Made by a program: the position numbers and the translations under genes
The notes under the pieces: generated by a model
Databases searched by the model: none
Seen by the model: only the letters and a program-made list of their open reading frames with translations
Told to the model about the DNA's origin: nothing
Shown here: one piece after another, positions 24,042 through 36,100 of the stretch
How positions within the stretch are numbered: position 1 is the first letter of the stretch
Layout of the letters: each line of letters opens with the position of its first letter
Assembly: GCA_022315425.1 (NCBI GenBank)
Contig: JAIUPT010000013.1
Span: forward strand, 1,364,001 to 1,428,000
Direction of reading: 5' to 3'
From: Pseudevernia furfuracea
Lineage: Eukaryota > Ascomycota > Lecanoromycetes > Lecanorales > Parmeliaceae
Length of the DNA: 64,000 bases

Positions 24042-26411
24042 TCACATCATCATGAGGCGCGTGGTTCTTCTTTCAGGGAAGCGGCGTCCGGGGCCAAGGG
24101 AAGACGGTGGTGATGTACGTGCAGCTCCAAAGGCGTGTTGCTCGCACAGTGTCTTGCCGTTGAACTCGAAGTAGTCGTCTCGGAGTATTATGTGGCAGTC
24201 CTGACAGCTGAAGCAGTAAGGGTGGAATTTCTGTTGCAACTCGGTCTCCAGGTACTGCCCCTCGATGCCGCGATCGCAATTTGTGCATAGCGAATCGTTG
24301 AGCTCATGATAGTGGCGTGCGCAGTGTGGTTGATTGTTCATAACGTAGAAGTCTGCCGTAGGAAAAGGTTGGTGACATGTCTGGCACACGAAACATTGCT
24401 TGTGATAGCGCCCAGTAAGCCGTCCATCTGCTGAGCTGACCGATTTCCCTTGGATGAAGTCGCCGCACCCACGGCAATTGCCTTTGTTGGCCGGTGTTGG
24501 TCGTCGAGCTGATGGCGCTCGGTACCTGGAGCGAGCTGGAGGTGCTGGAGACACACGGAGGCTGTCCATTTGGGGAGGGAAGGAAGAAACCATGTACTTG
24601 TTGGGAGATGTAACAGGCGAAAGATCTCGGACTAATGCATCTTCATGGGGAGGAAAGGTGGCCTTTACTGGATGGACTGGGACTGGAGAATCCGTTTGAG
24701 ATGGCTGAAGGTAGCCCGCAATCTGTTCGTCTTGCATTGGTGTCGGCTCTTCGAGTGTCGACGGCTTTTCCACGTCGAAGACGAAGCCCTTGAACATATT
24801 GCTGGCGTGATGATCATCAGAAGCGTTTGCATTTCGGTCTGTTGGCGAGTCATTAAGTGGCGGGCTAGACCTCGAGCTATCACCCTTCATGGCAAAGCTG
24901 TAGGATTCGTTGGATGAAGTTGATTCGTGCGGCGTGGAAATAGAGCTGCCACTCTTCACTCCAGAGCTGTAAGATCCGTTGGACGAGGTCGACTCATGCG
25001 GCTTATGGTAGGGAGTGTCATGCCCAAAGATCCCTGCAGCTTGCACAGGCATGGGTACAGGAGGTGCATCCCGAAGCCTCCGATCATCTCGTGATTTCGT
25101 GGCGTGCGCGTTCACAGACTGCGCAGTGCTGGTTTGATCAAGGGCTGGGGAGACAGCACGATCCCGTACTGATCGAGAAGGCCTGAAAGAGCTGGTACTG
25201 CCAATTTCGCAAAGAGGTTGCATGGCAGCCTCTGCAATAGAAGGTCTCGGCTTGTGTGATTGACTCAAAGGCTCTGTATGTACCCTATCTATTGTCGGGC
25301 GAGTTTCCGGGGGAGCAGCGTCACGATCGTTCCTTGGGAACGTACGCGAGCGGTTCTCTTGTCCGAAGGAACCAAAGTCAAAAGATGGTAGCAGCACGTG
25401 TGCTGAGCCGTCGGACTGGTCTTGGAAGGATGGTCTGGGTATCGAAGGCATAACTGGCACTTCTGTTCTACCTCGGTTTACCGTGGATCTAGGCCCAGAC
25501 GATATGCTCGAAAGAGAAGGATTGCGCGTGTAATTCGAACTTGACGTCGAAGGCCGCTGGACATGTGTTTTGGGACTGGTCGATCTGGAAACTCTGACGA
25601 AATCGCGACTGCTGCCCATTGAAGGCGACTTTCTGTGACCTGATGGCTTGAAGTCACCATTTTCTCTAAGGTTGAAAGGGCCCGGCGCAATGCTGTCCAT
25701 CCTCTGCATCAGATTTCCACGACCAATTTCTCGTGGATACGACGTGGCGTGCCCGGCGGCTGTATCGAATCGTTCCTGCGGACTGCTCGATTTTGACAGA
25801 AAATTGAAGCTTGACTCCAATGGTGTAGTGGGAGTCGTACTTTGTGACCTGGTCGTTGGGAAGGGAGGGAAGGCACAGTCCTGGGGCATGGGTAATACCG
25901 GTGATGCTGGACGACTTGGCAATGGCAAGGTGGAGCTTCGAAGAAACGGCATTCTGAATGCAGATTTGGGCCCGTTGCTGTGGATTGTAGGTGACGCACT
26001 CCGCGCGGTATTCACGGCGTATGGCTCTGGCAAAAGCTGATCTGGTCGGAGGATGGAGTTGACTTTGCATTGTATAGTCAGCTTGCGGATTCTATATGGC
26101 TATGTGAGCGGATCCGGACACATACAGGTAGAAGCGGCATTAAGCCGTGGAGGTAGGGGCTTCTGGTGTTTGGAAAGGGGAGCACCCATTGTCTGCTTCA
26201 GAGCCGGTTCGTCGAGAGCATTGAATCGAGAGCTGGGCAGAGGAGGAGCTGCGGTATGATTAGTATGTTGCAGACTTGCCTGGAGGGGGGGGGGGTGATA
26301 GGTACCTTGAGAGCAGACATGGTCTCCCATCATAGAGATAGGGATCTCGACATTGCAGTTTGAACATTTGATTGATGGCAAGAAGCCTGAGGCCCGGGTT
26401 GTGTCTACCAT
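24042..26411 (-). CDS. LIM-domain protein, paxillin-like (Pxl1 type)
   Basis: Three exons, complement(24042..26062, 26126..26248, 26306..26411), 749 aa. Two adjacent LIM zinc fingers lie near the C-terminus (about 600-715): the first opens CRGCGDF and closes at CARHYHEL, the second opens CTNCDRG and closes at CEQHAF; the expected Cys/His ligands are present. The N-terminus has a separate small CSNCNVEIPISMMGDHVC pattern (CxxC..HxC), probably another zinc site. Between them is about 500 residues of Ser/Pro-rich, presumably disordered sequence, with an imperfect tandem repeat starting PHESTSSN (about residues 437-485). Fungal paxillin-like proteins of this layout act at sites of polarised growth and the cytokinetic ring. 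Most of the long frame lacks an ATG at its start, so the two upstream exons are needed. Confidence 0.85.
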
Positions 26412-27720
26412 GTTTGCTTTTCATCTCTTTCCCACACTAAGACTCGCGTCGAGGAATGCTCTCGTGTTGTTGGTGCACAAACATGCGTGGATCCGTGTTT
26501 GTCTGGCGTGAAATGCACAAAAAAGCCGGCTTGCTTGCTCTTTTGTCAATGTGATGACTCGGTGATATGTGTAGGTATGAGGATTGTTTGTGGCCGTTGA
26601 GGTAGATATTATTGTAGGCGCCGAGGGTACTGAAGGGACGGAGGTATTAAACGTCTTTCGAGTTTCATTGGGCGATTGATGCCCAAGGGAAATGAGGGTG
26701 AGTCTCGAGGCTTCGGCTCGAGGGACTCGAAGGATTGGCTGTGTGAATTTGAAAGGAGAGAGGATGATGAATCTCGGTGCACTCTACTGACCACTGAATT
26801 GAGGGTGCAGAGGAATTTGAAGAAGCAGGAGCGGTGAAATGCAGAATTGCAGAGCAATCCCTTTGAGGCACGCGACTAACCGAGTTCGTCTAGGTTTTGA
26901 TCATTTGATGCGATCGAAGCTTGGCGCTTCTCGACAATCTGACAGAGTTGACAGTATTACAGGCAAACAGGCAATTGGAGTCTTTTCATGATATCCCGTG
27001 AATACTTATTCATTTCTTATTACTATGAAGTACTCGTATCCTACTCTCATCCCCAGCCCAATTGCAACGATTTTTATTTTTTAGTTTATTTATCCCTGAC
27101 CCGGAGTAATGTAATGCCGGTCTCCTGCAGGTCAACCGTACTTTGCCAACCCACACTAATGTAAGGGAAAGCGGTAATGAAAAGCTTGTCCAAATGTCCA
27201 TCCAAACCGGGGAATACCCCTGAAAATCCCCGCCTGCATCTTCCTCCGAGGGGATTCACCCGAGGGGACCCCTGTCCATCAACAACCAATTCCGGGGGTT
27301 GATTTCGGGGCCGCGCACCCCCCGAGAAGATTAGTTCCGGGGCCTCTCAAAGGTGGAAAACTTTCAACTTAGAATTTGTTCATAACTATAAGACCGATTC
27401 TGAAAAAATTTGATTCCCTAAATAACGTAAATGAGTCTTCATAATCCTAAAAAAATAATCAAAAAAGTAATAGAAAAGTAAAAAGTTGTTCAAAGTGTAA
27501 GACTTGTACACACAAATTTTTGATGAGGGCGTTCGGGAGGCCTAAAGACACTATTCGGGAGCTAACCGAAGGAGGAAAATAGATCGAATTTATCAATGAC
27601 GTAAAGTCCTGGACAGCGCTAGTGGTAACCCTAACCCTATCTTCGGAAAGCGACCCTATAGCTGAGTTCTAAGGTAGGCGCGTTCTAGGTTGCTCTTTAG
27701 GTGGGACGCTTTCCGAGGCC
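26412..27720. other. promoter side of LIM gene and edge of repeat island
   Basis: To about 27000 this is ordinary intergenic DNA upstream of the LIM gene. From about 27200 it becomes repeat-like: C/G-run sequence (about 27210-27350), then AT-rich sequence, with two telomere-like CCCTAA units at 27627-27640. No gene seen. Confidence 0.5.
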
Positions 27721-28349
27721 TTAGCGGAGGTCTATGAGTTCAAAAAACGGTTCTGGAACGGTGTATATACGGTTTTTTTCTTGACACGTTTTAGGTGCCC
27801 ACCTCCGCCTTTAGGCGATGAAGTTTTTAACACGTTTCTAAAAAAAAACCGTGTTATAGTTTAATACGTAATTCTAAAGAAACCGTAGCTAAAAAGAAAC
27901 CGTTCTGACACCGTAGCTATTCAGAAATAAAAAACGAAGCTAGTGAGTCAGTCTTCCTTGATACGATACCAGCTTTTCGATCAGGGTCCTAGCCCCCACC
28001 AGGGTTCAACCCCAACAGCCCCCTAGTGTACCCACCCTCCTCAACCATGGATGCGTCAGTAGGGGGAAGTCACCCCCGCGAGAAAATTGTCTAAATCGCT
28101 CATTTTTGCACTCAAATTTAAAAAAGCGTTGATTTTTCTCGACATTCAGCGCTTTCGAGTACTTGACTTGGCATTTTTTATTAATTTAACAGTAGATTAT
28201 TGATGTCGCAATTCTTCTAAGTAGATTGTTGGTATCTTGGTTCTTTTAAAATAACCGTATCTTCTATAGAAACGTAACTTGATTAGAACTGTTCTTCTAC
28301 CGTACTAAAAATAATACCGAATCAAATTTATAACGTAGTAAAAAATAAA

Positions 28350-28494
28350 GGCGGCCATTAGGCGTACAGCCCCACCTTATTACGCGTACAGCCCCAAGTT
28401 TGTTCCGCGTACAGCCCCCCAAATATAGTTAGCTTCTGCGGGCGCTAGCCCGATAGAGTATAAATCCCGTATACCCGAAAGACTTCCTCGGTAG
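28350..28494 (+). repeat. MULE left terminal inverted repeat
   Basis: About 145 bp. GCGTACAGCCCC occurs at 28362, 28384 and 28407. It then matches the right TIR through the GCTTCTGCGGGCGCTAGCCC stretch and ends near CCTCGGTAG. Confidence 0.9.
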
Positions 28495-29321
28495 GATATC
28501 CTACTCCCCACTCCACCAAAGAAGCTCTATCTATCAGAGCAGGATAGAATGACTCGAATCGTCTCCTATGTGAAGAGCAAGTACAGGGCGGATCGTGAGT
28601 GTAGTGAAACGCGATGATTAAGAGAAGCTTCTGCATCAACCATCTATGTACATAGCACTTCGCAATAATTTGGCAAAACGTCTCCTCTTCTGTTTTACTA
28701 TGGCGACTGTCAAACCCAAATTCAAACATCAATGAGTGCATTCCTCACTAAACGAAGATGGAAGTTGGGGTATGTCGTAGCAGCCTTTGAGAAAATTTGA
28801 CAGAACCTCTGTACCGGGGGCTTTTGAAAAAAATTTGGTGGAATGGAGCTCTATAATTGTACTCCCTGCACATTGCGCATCAGAGGGCTGAACCGTGCCA
28901 GAAACACCTCGTCATACGACTTATTGACAGGTCCTTGTACGCGAGTCTTATCCAGGAAGGGGGTGGTGCAGGGGTGAGGTGTGATGCGCCCGTGACGAAG
29001 CTCCAGAACCACCTCTTGTCAGCCCATGCTGCCTGCAGTGACTCTGGATGATGCTGAATAGGAAGAGGAAGGCGAAAGAAGAAGCCGATGAAGAAGAATG
29101 AGGTGAGGAAGTAGCTTGATAGAGCTTGGTGGAGGGTGGTTAGCCGTCAGGTGTCAGGTGTCTGAGGTGGAAGGAAGAAGGATTGCTATGGACTCAAATG
29201 ACTCAAAAACACTATGTCCGATTATTAGCCGGACCAGACTCTGGTTTTAGCGCGAAATGAATCAAATGCTTACCTATTCAGTACTCTACTGTCAGGCTGG
29301 TTCAGAGCCTCCACGTCCACC

Positions 29322-32016
29322 TCATACCCCCCCACGTGACCCCTCGCCTCTTGATGACGTAGAACCTCCTCTTGTAGACCCTAATCGTCGCGGTGGCTGG
29401 GCAAGAGGTCTGCTTGAGGGTGCAATCATAGATTGGTGTCTCGCTATAGCTGCAGCTTGTGGGGTAGATGCTTGTCCAAGAGGATTCGTAGGCATTCCAC
29501 GTACAGGATCGTGTTTCTTCCAGTAGCCCAGCACTCGCTCTGGCGAGTGTCTTAATGGATTCAACTCCTCTTTCTTGTCAGCGTCACAAATAGCCCAGCT
29601 GTGAAGCCGTTCTGCGATAGATCTGAATTGTTCAGGAGGACCGCCCAGTCTATGAATGGAGTTGTCGAATCGAGGAGGTAGAGGTATATCGTCCAAATTC
29701 ACCGCTTGATAGTACTGTTTTCTGGTAAGCTTGTGACGTACCTGTTGGGCCCACAGTGTTCGCCATTTGATTATTTCTTCTTTCCAAGCTTCAGGATCTC
29801 TTTGTGCCTCTCGTTGTGCATTGCGTATATGATTATCAAGAGACTCCTGCAGTCGTCCACCGTAATCAGTCTTTGCGTTCTGGAGTCGCATTCTTCGTTC
29901 TTCAAGCTGAGGATCCTCGGACAGAGCCAATTGAACCATTTGATCGTTCGTGAAGCCCCAGCCAGAGTCGTCAGAGTCATCAGAGTCGTCAATAGCTTCC
30001 TTTTGCCCAGCCTCCTCATCCTCCTGTTCAGCCTCATCCTCCTGTCCAGCCTCATCGTCTCGTAACGCGCCTGTGGCATCGCTTTGTGAAGTTCCGTTCA
30101 TAGCAATTGAGGCTATCTGGCTTGTTAACTGTCGCTGCCGTTGAGTCTCAACGTGGGCCTGCACGTGCTCAAATCCGGAAGGTTCGCGCTGTGTAGAGTC
30201 CTCGAAGGCTTGTTGACGAGTGCGTTTTTTCTTGTTTCTGGCTCCAGGAGGTCGGCCTGGAGGCTTCGCTACAGCAGGCTCGTTAATATGTAGAAACTCA
30301 TTCATAGCCTCTTCGCGTCCATCCTCATCCTCATCCTCCTTATCGATTCGCCAATGAGAATGAATATCGTCAAGTTTCAACACCCCAGCCCCCTCTGACA
30401 TACGTTGTTCCATCAAATGCGAGCATGGAAGGCCCATTATCGTGGTGAATTGTTTCGTGCATGGCTTCATCTCATGGCTGATAGCTTTCTTGTAGTGCGG
30501 TAGCATTTGCTTGAGGGCAAATGGCGAGACCTTGGTAAAGAGATCGCGAAAAAAAGCCTTTTTGACGTGTAACGGTAGACGCATTCTGGCCTCGCCCAAT
30601 TCCATATTATAGTCATGATGCTCGTTCATAAGCATGACGTCAATGGCCTGAACCACTGCCTCTAAATCACCTACTCGCTAAATTAGCTATCAAGTCTCAT
30701 TATACGGGCGCATTCATATCAAACCTACCCACAGAGGAGCCATGTAGCTCCTTTTTAAGCTTCTCATTGTTTGATTCGCCTCGTGAGGTAGCACGGTTAT
30801 TGAAAGAGAGGATCTGATTGGCTCAGAAGGTCACGAATTTCTTCTTTCGAGGGATCAGCTTGTCGGCAATATATTCAATCACCATGGGGTAGTCGCTGGT
30901 GTAGTCTTCTTGCAATACATCCCATTCATGATCGAATTCTTCCTCGGTCTTTGCGTACAGCACACGATCCCAATCCTTTTTGAAGGCGTCAAAACCCTCC
31001 TGTGTGTCAAACCACTTCCTGCAGTTTTCGGTGATATTGTTGTTGATGTGCCAGACACAGAGCATATGTGAGACGTGTGAAAAAATTGTGACACAAGCAT
31101 TGGTCAAGGAAGGTTGCGAGTCGGTGATGAGAACGTCAGGATACGAAATATCGAGTTCGTCATATAAGGCCTTTAGTTGTTCCATTACCCACAAGTAGTC
31201 TGGAATATGCTCGGATTTCATGAAGGCAAAGGCCACATAGAATGACGTATTCAGCGCGGTGACTCCGGTGATTATGAACAATGGAAGCTTGTATTTGTTG
31301 GTTTTGTACGTCGCATCAAGAATTAGTACCTCCCAATTGAGTCGCAAGATCAACTGTGACGACTTTCTACAGAAAAAGAGGTGCTCCAGCCGCTCTGTAA
31401 TGGGGTTCTTCACAAAGCGTACGAACCAATCCTCACGACAATGAAGCTGTCGCATCAATGCCTGTATAGGTGTCAAAGATCCAAGAGCCTCGCTTTTAGC
31501 CTTGGACTTGACGTTGTAGATATCCTGTGGCTTGAAGATTGGATTCTTTTCGTCCGCATCGCGACGTAGGCGTAAGGATGTAAGGATCTGTTTTGGTCGC
31601 TGTCTACCAATTGTCTGACTAACAATATTATTGCGAACCTCTTCAGTCATGGCAATTTTTCGTATGGCTGGATGAGACCCAGCTAGAATATAGCCATGAT
31701 TGTGGGTAGGATCTATTGTCGTCAGAGTCCAATCCGTCTGGATCCCTTGGATTCTGGTGCGCTGAGCAATTGCCTGGAAGGAACAGTCCGACAATCGACT
31801 AGAGGTAATACGCTTTCCGGTAGTCTTGCTGTTTTTCTCTTCTTTTCCACCTCGGTCGCAACGAATCCAGACCTTCTTGACAACACCATCTTTGAAAGCA
31901 GTAGTGCGCTGCTTGACAACGGCGTAGCCTTGCGGTCCTGCGTGTTGATTGATGCGCAGAATAAGCGCATCAATGCTGACATCCGTTCAACCATCAGGGG
32001 GTGGGTCCAAGGCCAT
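29322..32016 (-). pseudogene. MULE transposase, two premature stops
   Basis: One frame, complement(29322..30670, 30729..32016), 879 codons when the 58-nt GTAGGT..TAG intron is removed. It is interrupted by TGA at 31987-31989 (tenth codon) and TGA at 30823-30825 inside the transposase domain. The DDE core of the MULE family is visible: LDATYKTNKYKLPLFIITGV with the first Asp, TDSQPSLTNACV with the second, and the CVWHINNNITENC histidine segment. After the intron come FAR1-like regions with a CSHL zinc-type CxxH pair, then an AT-hook-like PGRPPGARNKKKR and acidic/Ser stretches. Transposes the element by cut and paste in intact relatives. Apart from the two stops the frame is undamaged, so the copy is young or the stops are its main defects. 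Confidence 0.85.
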
Positions 32017-32084
32017 TAGATATCGATTTAGAAGAAGAATGGTAGATTTGGTAGATTTGTGTGGAGAGAGAAGAGTGAATTATT

Positions 32085-32252
32085 CTACCGAGGAAGTCTT
32101 TCGGGTATACGGGATTTATACCTTATCGGGCTAGCGCCCGCAGAAGCTAACTACATTTGGGGGGCTGTACGCGGAACAAACTTGGGGCTGTACGCGTAAT
32201 AATGTAGGGGCTGTACGCCTAACAGGATGGGGCTGTACGCCTAATGGCCGCC
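32085..32252 (-). repeat. MULE right terminal inverted repeat
   Basis: About 168 bp, the reverse complement of the left TIR with one extra 23-bp unit. On the plus strand GGGGCTGTACGC starts at 32161, 32184, 32207 and 32229. Confidence 0.9.
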
Positions 32253-32565
32253 AAAATAAACGGTAACATAATATCGCTACCTAGAAACCGCCAAAAGGCG
32301 GTTCCACTAACCGATACCGTTCCAGCACCGTTTTCTGAACTCATAGACCTCCGCTAAGGTAGGTGGGACGCTTTCCGAGGTCTTAGCGTAGGAATCTTGG
32401 CGTCCATTGAGAGTGCAGTCTGAATACGTTCAGCGTGAATACGTTCCTCGTGAATACGTTCAGCATACTCGTTGCCACCTAGTAATGCAACGCACCTAGT
32501 AATGCAACACTCTAAAATCCCGGGGCGTGTACCGTCCCTAAAAGCCTCCCTAAACCCACGCTGCC

Positions 32566-32831
32566 TGTAAGGGCCATGAGGTCTCTAGGCATGAGACGGC
32601 CTGTCAGAAGTCCAGGAATCCAACATACATCTAGACCAGATCCGGGAGACTATCCCTCTGGTGCAGCTGTGCGGCTATAGCAGTCGCATAGTAAGTTTGC
32701 TTGGCATGGGGGTGCACTCTCCCCTGCTAAATATGCTGCCTCTGAGGACTCCCACCGAGTTCCTCAGGATTCAGTCTATCTAGTAACCAATCCATCTGTT
32801 ACTCACTCACGCATGCCTAGACCCCGTTACA
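32566..32831 (+). repeat. 5' LTR
   Basis: 266 bp, TGTAAGGGCC to CCCGTTACA. It differs from the 3' LTR at three positions that I can see, all G/A transitions. It is rich in CC and GG dinucleotides, unlike the interior. Confidence 0.93.
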
Positions 32832-33149
32832 TTTCTGAATCCTACAACTCTCGCTATCGTCGACACGGTAGTAAAGGAAATGTGCTCGTTTGATAACAAT
32901 ATTACTTTCGTGACTCGCTATCACCTCTATTTATCTCTCAATTAACGTCGACGTCGAGTCAGTCAATTTCGAATTATTCAGATGACTTCTACAGTAGGAT
33001 TACGATCGAGACAATAGATATCGAGTTCCGAAGAGGGATAAGAAGTATTATCAAGTAACATCAATGCTGACGAAGGAGAATCTAATGAGGTTACTTTAAA
33101 GACAAGCGAAGAAGATAATCATAACGATATTAATTTACACACGGACGAG

Positions 33150-36100
33150 TTAACAGAAACGATATTAGACCCAAGAAAGCTTACAATATTTCGAGCCTAT
33201 CAAGCGCACGCGAAGAAGTTTATAACATATCAGACAAATCAAGCGTTGTCACGTCGTCGACAAGCGTCACTAAGTTACGAGACTCAGAGAATGTCAAAGA
33301 GACAGACATTAAATCTCAAAGCGAAAGATTCAGCGTTATATAAGAGAGTCAGCTCAGCGAAATTGAACGAGTTTATTTACGAGTGTGAGCGACAATTCGC
33401 TTTCAGAGGTTTTCAGAGTGAGGAGATTTAGAAAGATATCACATTAATGAGCCAGTCGCAATTGCGAGAGAAGACTATCAAGAAGATCGTCTATGTTATC
33501 GATTTTCTTGAGAATACGTCTAGAATCGATTAAAGATTTTGATTGCTTTAGAATCCAGAGGAAGCGACGTCATGAACGCATTTTAAGACGTTATTGTTCG
33601 AATTTCTGAAGAGGGACAAGAAGAAAGCATATCTTGAGACGAATAAGAAGTTGTTAGCTGCGAAGCAGAGAAAAGACGACATTATTAATGCTTTTCATAA
33701 ATATGCTTACAAGCTACACATTCGTCTTAGGGCTCTAGATTCGGCGCAGACTATGACGAATCGACAGTTCTTTAACTTCATTCGAGCGCGAATACTATCA
33801 AATTATCGAGTCGAGCTAGATAAGCTCATGATTGAGTCAAGAACGATTCAAGAATTGTTAACTCAAATACGCAAATATGAGAGAGCTGCGAAAACTCATA
33901 TAAAGTAGAATGAAGATAGCAGATCTTATTCTAAGTTATCTTCGAAATCACAGAACTCGAAGAGAGATAATAAGTCGAGTCGAATAGATAAATTAGATTA
34001 GAAGAGTCGTAACGAGATCTTAGAGCAGAAAAAGACCTCTCGCAAAAAGGAGAATGAGTCTACTTTTGTTATATATAAAGACAAGCTAACAGATGAGGTT
34101 AGAAAACGTCGTTTCAAGAATAAGGCTTGCTACAAGTGTGATATATCTAATTATCGAACTACTGAATGCATCGTCAAGAAACAAGTCATGTTCGACTCGT
34201 TCAAGATGCTCGAAACGACAAAAAACTAGTAAGCGCAGTGATGACTTCGAATACTATATCTGTACGAGAAGTGAGAACAGCTCCCTTCGTCGATGAATTC
34301 GAATTAATAAATATCTCGTCGAGCAATAACGGTTCGAGTCGAATAGTCGAATTAGTCAAATCAAGCTTCGAGTCGAACGTCGAATCGAGCACCTCTCTAT
34401 CTATCAAGATAGAGTTTATTATTGACGTAAGAATATAAGCGATCAAGGTTCAGACTGTGCAGCAGCGAATTAAGAAATTATCAAAGATGAATAGTCTGTT
34501 CATCAAGAACACTCTAATGCAGAACGCGAGAGATAAGATCAACACTTTTAGTGCACTGACAGTGATACTAAAGTGAACATTATTAACCGTGTGACTACAA
34601 GAAAGATAAACTTATCGATACTTAATATCAACATTGAGCTGAGTGCGATTCACGACAAGATAGTTAAGATCTACGAGATGCACTATATCGAATTTCAACA
34701 GAAGAACGAACAAGGTCGAATTCGTTACTTTTAGAACATCTTTCTCGCTGCGAACATCGACACACGAATAATTCTTGATATATCATGACTAATCATAACG
34801 AATTTTAACATTGATTGAGTCAAGAGATCTTTTTAGTGAAGAACTTACACTGCGATAGTAGCTCTAATAACTACGTATCGAGTGAACATTATTGAGTCAG
34901 AGAATTTTGTTGAGCTTACTATTAACAAGAACGCAGACTGTTTCGTTATACACGTAAGTCAAGTGATAAGCGCAAACGAACCTTCGATGCATTAAGATCG
35001 TCAAGATCATATTGCTCGAGCAAACGTTGTTAGAACTGTGAATCTATCTTTTGAGTATGTTGAGTACTTTGATATCTTTTCTGACAGTGATGCTGCAGAG
35101 TTGTCGAGTCACGAATCTGCGAATCATATCATCGATCTTATAGACGAGAAATAATCGTCGTACGATTCTATCTATAGTCTGAACGACGTAGAGCTGAACA
35201 CCTTAAGAGATTATATCGAGATCAATCTGGCGAACGATTTCATACGATCAAGCACGTTCTCGACGAGATCTCTTATTCTTTTTGTGAAAAAGCCTGACGA
35301 AGGTCTGCGCCTATGTGTGAACTATCGAGAACTAAATATGATTACGATAAAGAATCGTTATTCTCTTTCTCTTATTGACGAGTCGATTGATCGTCTAACT
35401 ATGGTCAAAAGATACACACAGTTGAATCTCATCGCTGCATATTATCGTCTTCGTATTAAAAAGAGTGATGAATAAAAGACTACGTTTAAAACATGTTATA
35501 ATCACTTTGAGTATCAAGTCTTGCCGTTTGAGCTAATAAATGTCTCTGTAACTTTTCAAGCGTACATTAATTAAGCATTAACTGAGAAGCTAGATGTCTT
35601 CTGTATTATTTATCTTGATAATATTCTTATTTATACGTAAGACATAGATGCGAAGCACATCGAGGCTGTAAAGTGAGTTTTAAACAAATTGAAGTAATAC
35701 GAGCTATTTATCAATCTTCAGAAATGTCGTTTCAGCATAGATGAGATGCACTTTTTAAAATATATTATTACTTCGTCGGGGATTAACATAAAGAAAGATC
35801 GAATACAGTCAGTTAAAAACTAATCAAAGCTGAAGTCTGTACGAGACATTTAGATATTCGTGAGCTTTGCGAATTTTTATTGTAGGTTCATACGTGAATT
35901 CAGCAAGATCGCTGCTTCACTTACGAAGTTAATTAAGATCAACGTTTAAGAGAGATCGAGCTCTAATAGAGTAGTCTCTAACGCTCAGCAGAATACGCGA
36001 ATCGTATTCGAGCGTACGAAGTCAAATGAAAAAAACTCGCAGAGTTCATTTATGCTTACATCTGAGATAAAGAAAGCTTTCGAGAAGTTAAAAATAATCT

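Larger units (their letters stand above)
28350..32252 (-). mobile_element. Mutator-like element (MULE), complete with TIRs
   Basis: 3903 bp bounded by long terminal inverted repeats (28350-28494 and 32085-32252) that start GGCGGCCATTAGGCGTACAG. The element is flanked by perfect 8-bp copies of AAAATAAA (28342-28349 and 32253-32260), the target-site duplication. The TIRs carry iterated GCGTACAGCCCC, three copies on the left and four on the right, spaced 22-23 bp. The interior encodes a MULE transposase on the minus strand, broken by two stop codons. The flanking DNA is element A. Confidence 0.88.
27721..32357. mobile_element. inverted-repeat DNA element A, split by the MULE
   Basis: The sequence beginning TTAGCGGAGGTCTATGAGTTC at 27721-27763 returns in reverse complement at 32315-32357 with few mismatches (both continue through an AAAACGG and CTGGAACGGT). 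Removing the MULE and one 8-bp duplication leaves about 720 bp with no coding capacity, so this looks like a non-autonomous (MITE-like) element into which the MULE jumped. A 28-bp direct repeat (TAGGTGGGACGCTTTCCGAGG then YCTTAGCG) lies at 27700-27727 and 32359-32386, overlapping the left end and following the right end. Family not recognised. Confidence 0.55.

Noticed and set aside
32100..32260. CRISPR-like array from the regular 12-bp repeats with 22-23 bp period
   Set aside because: These are sub-terminal iterons in the MULE TIR, present inverted at the other end, in a eukaryotic genome.
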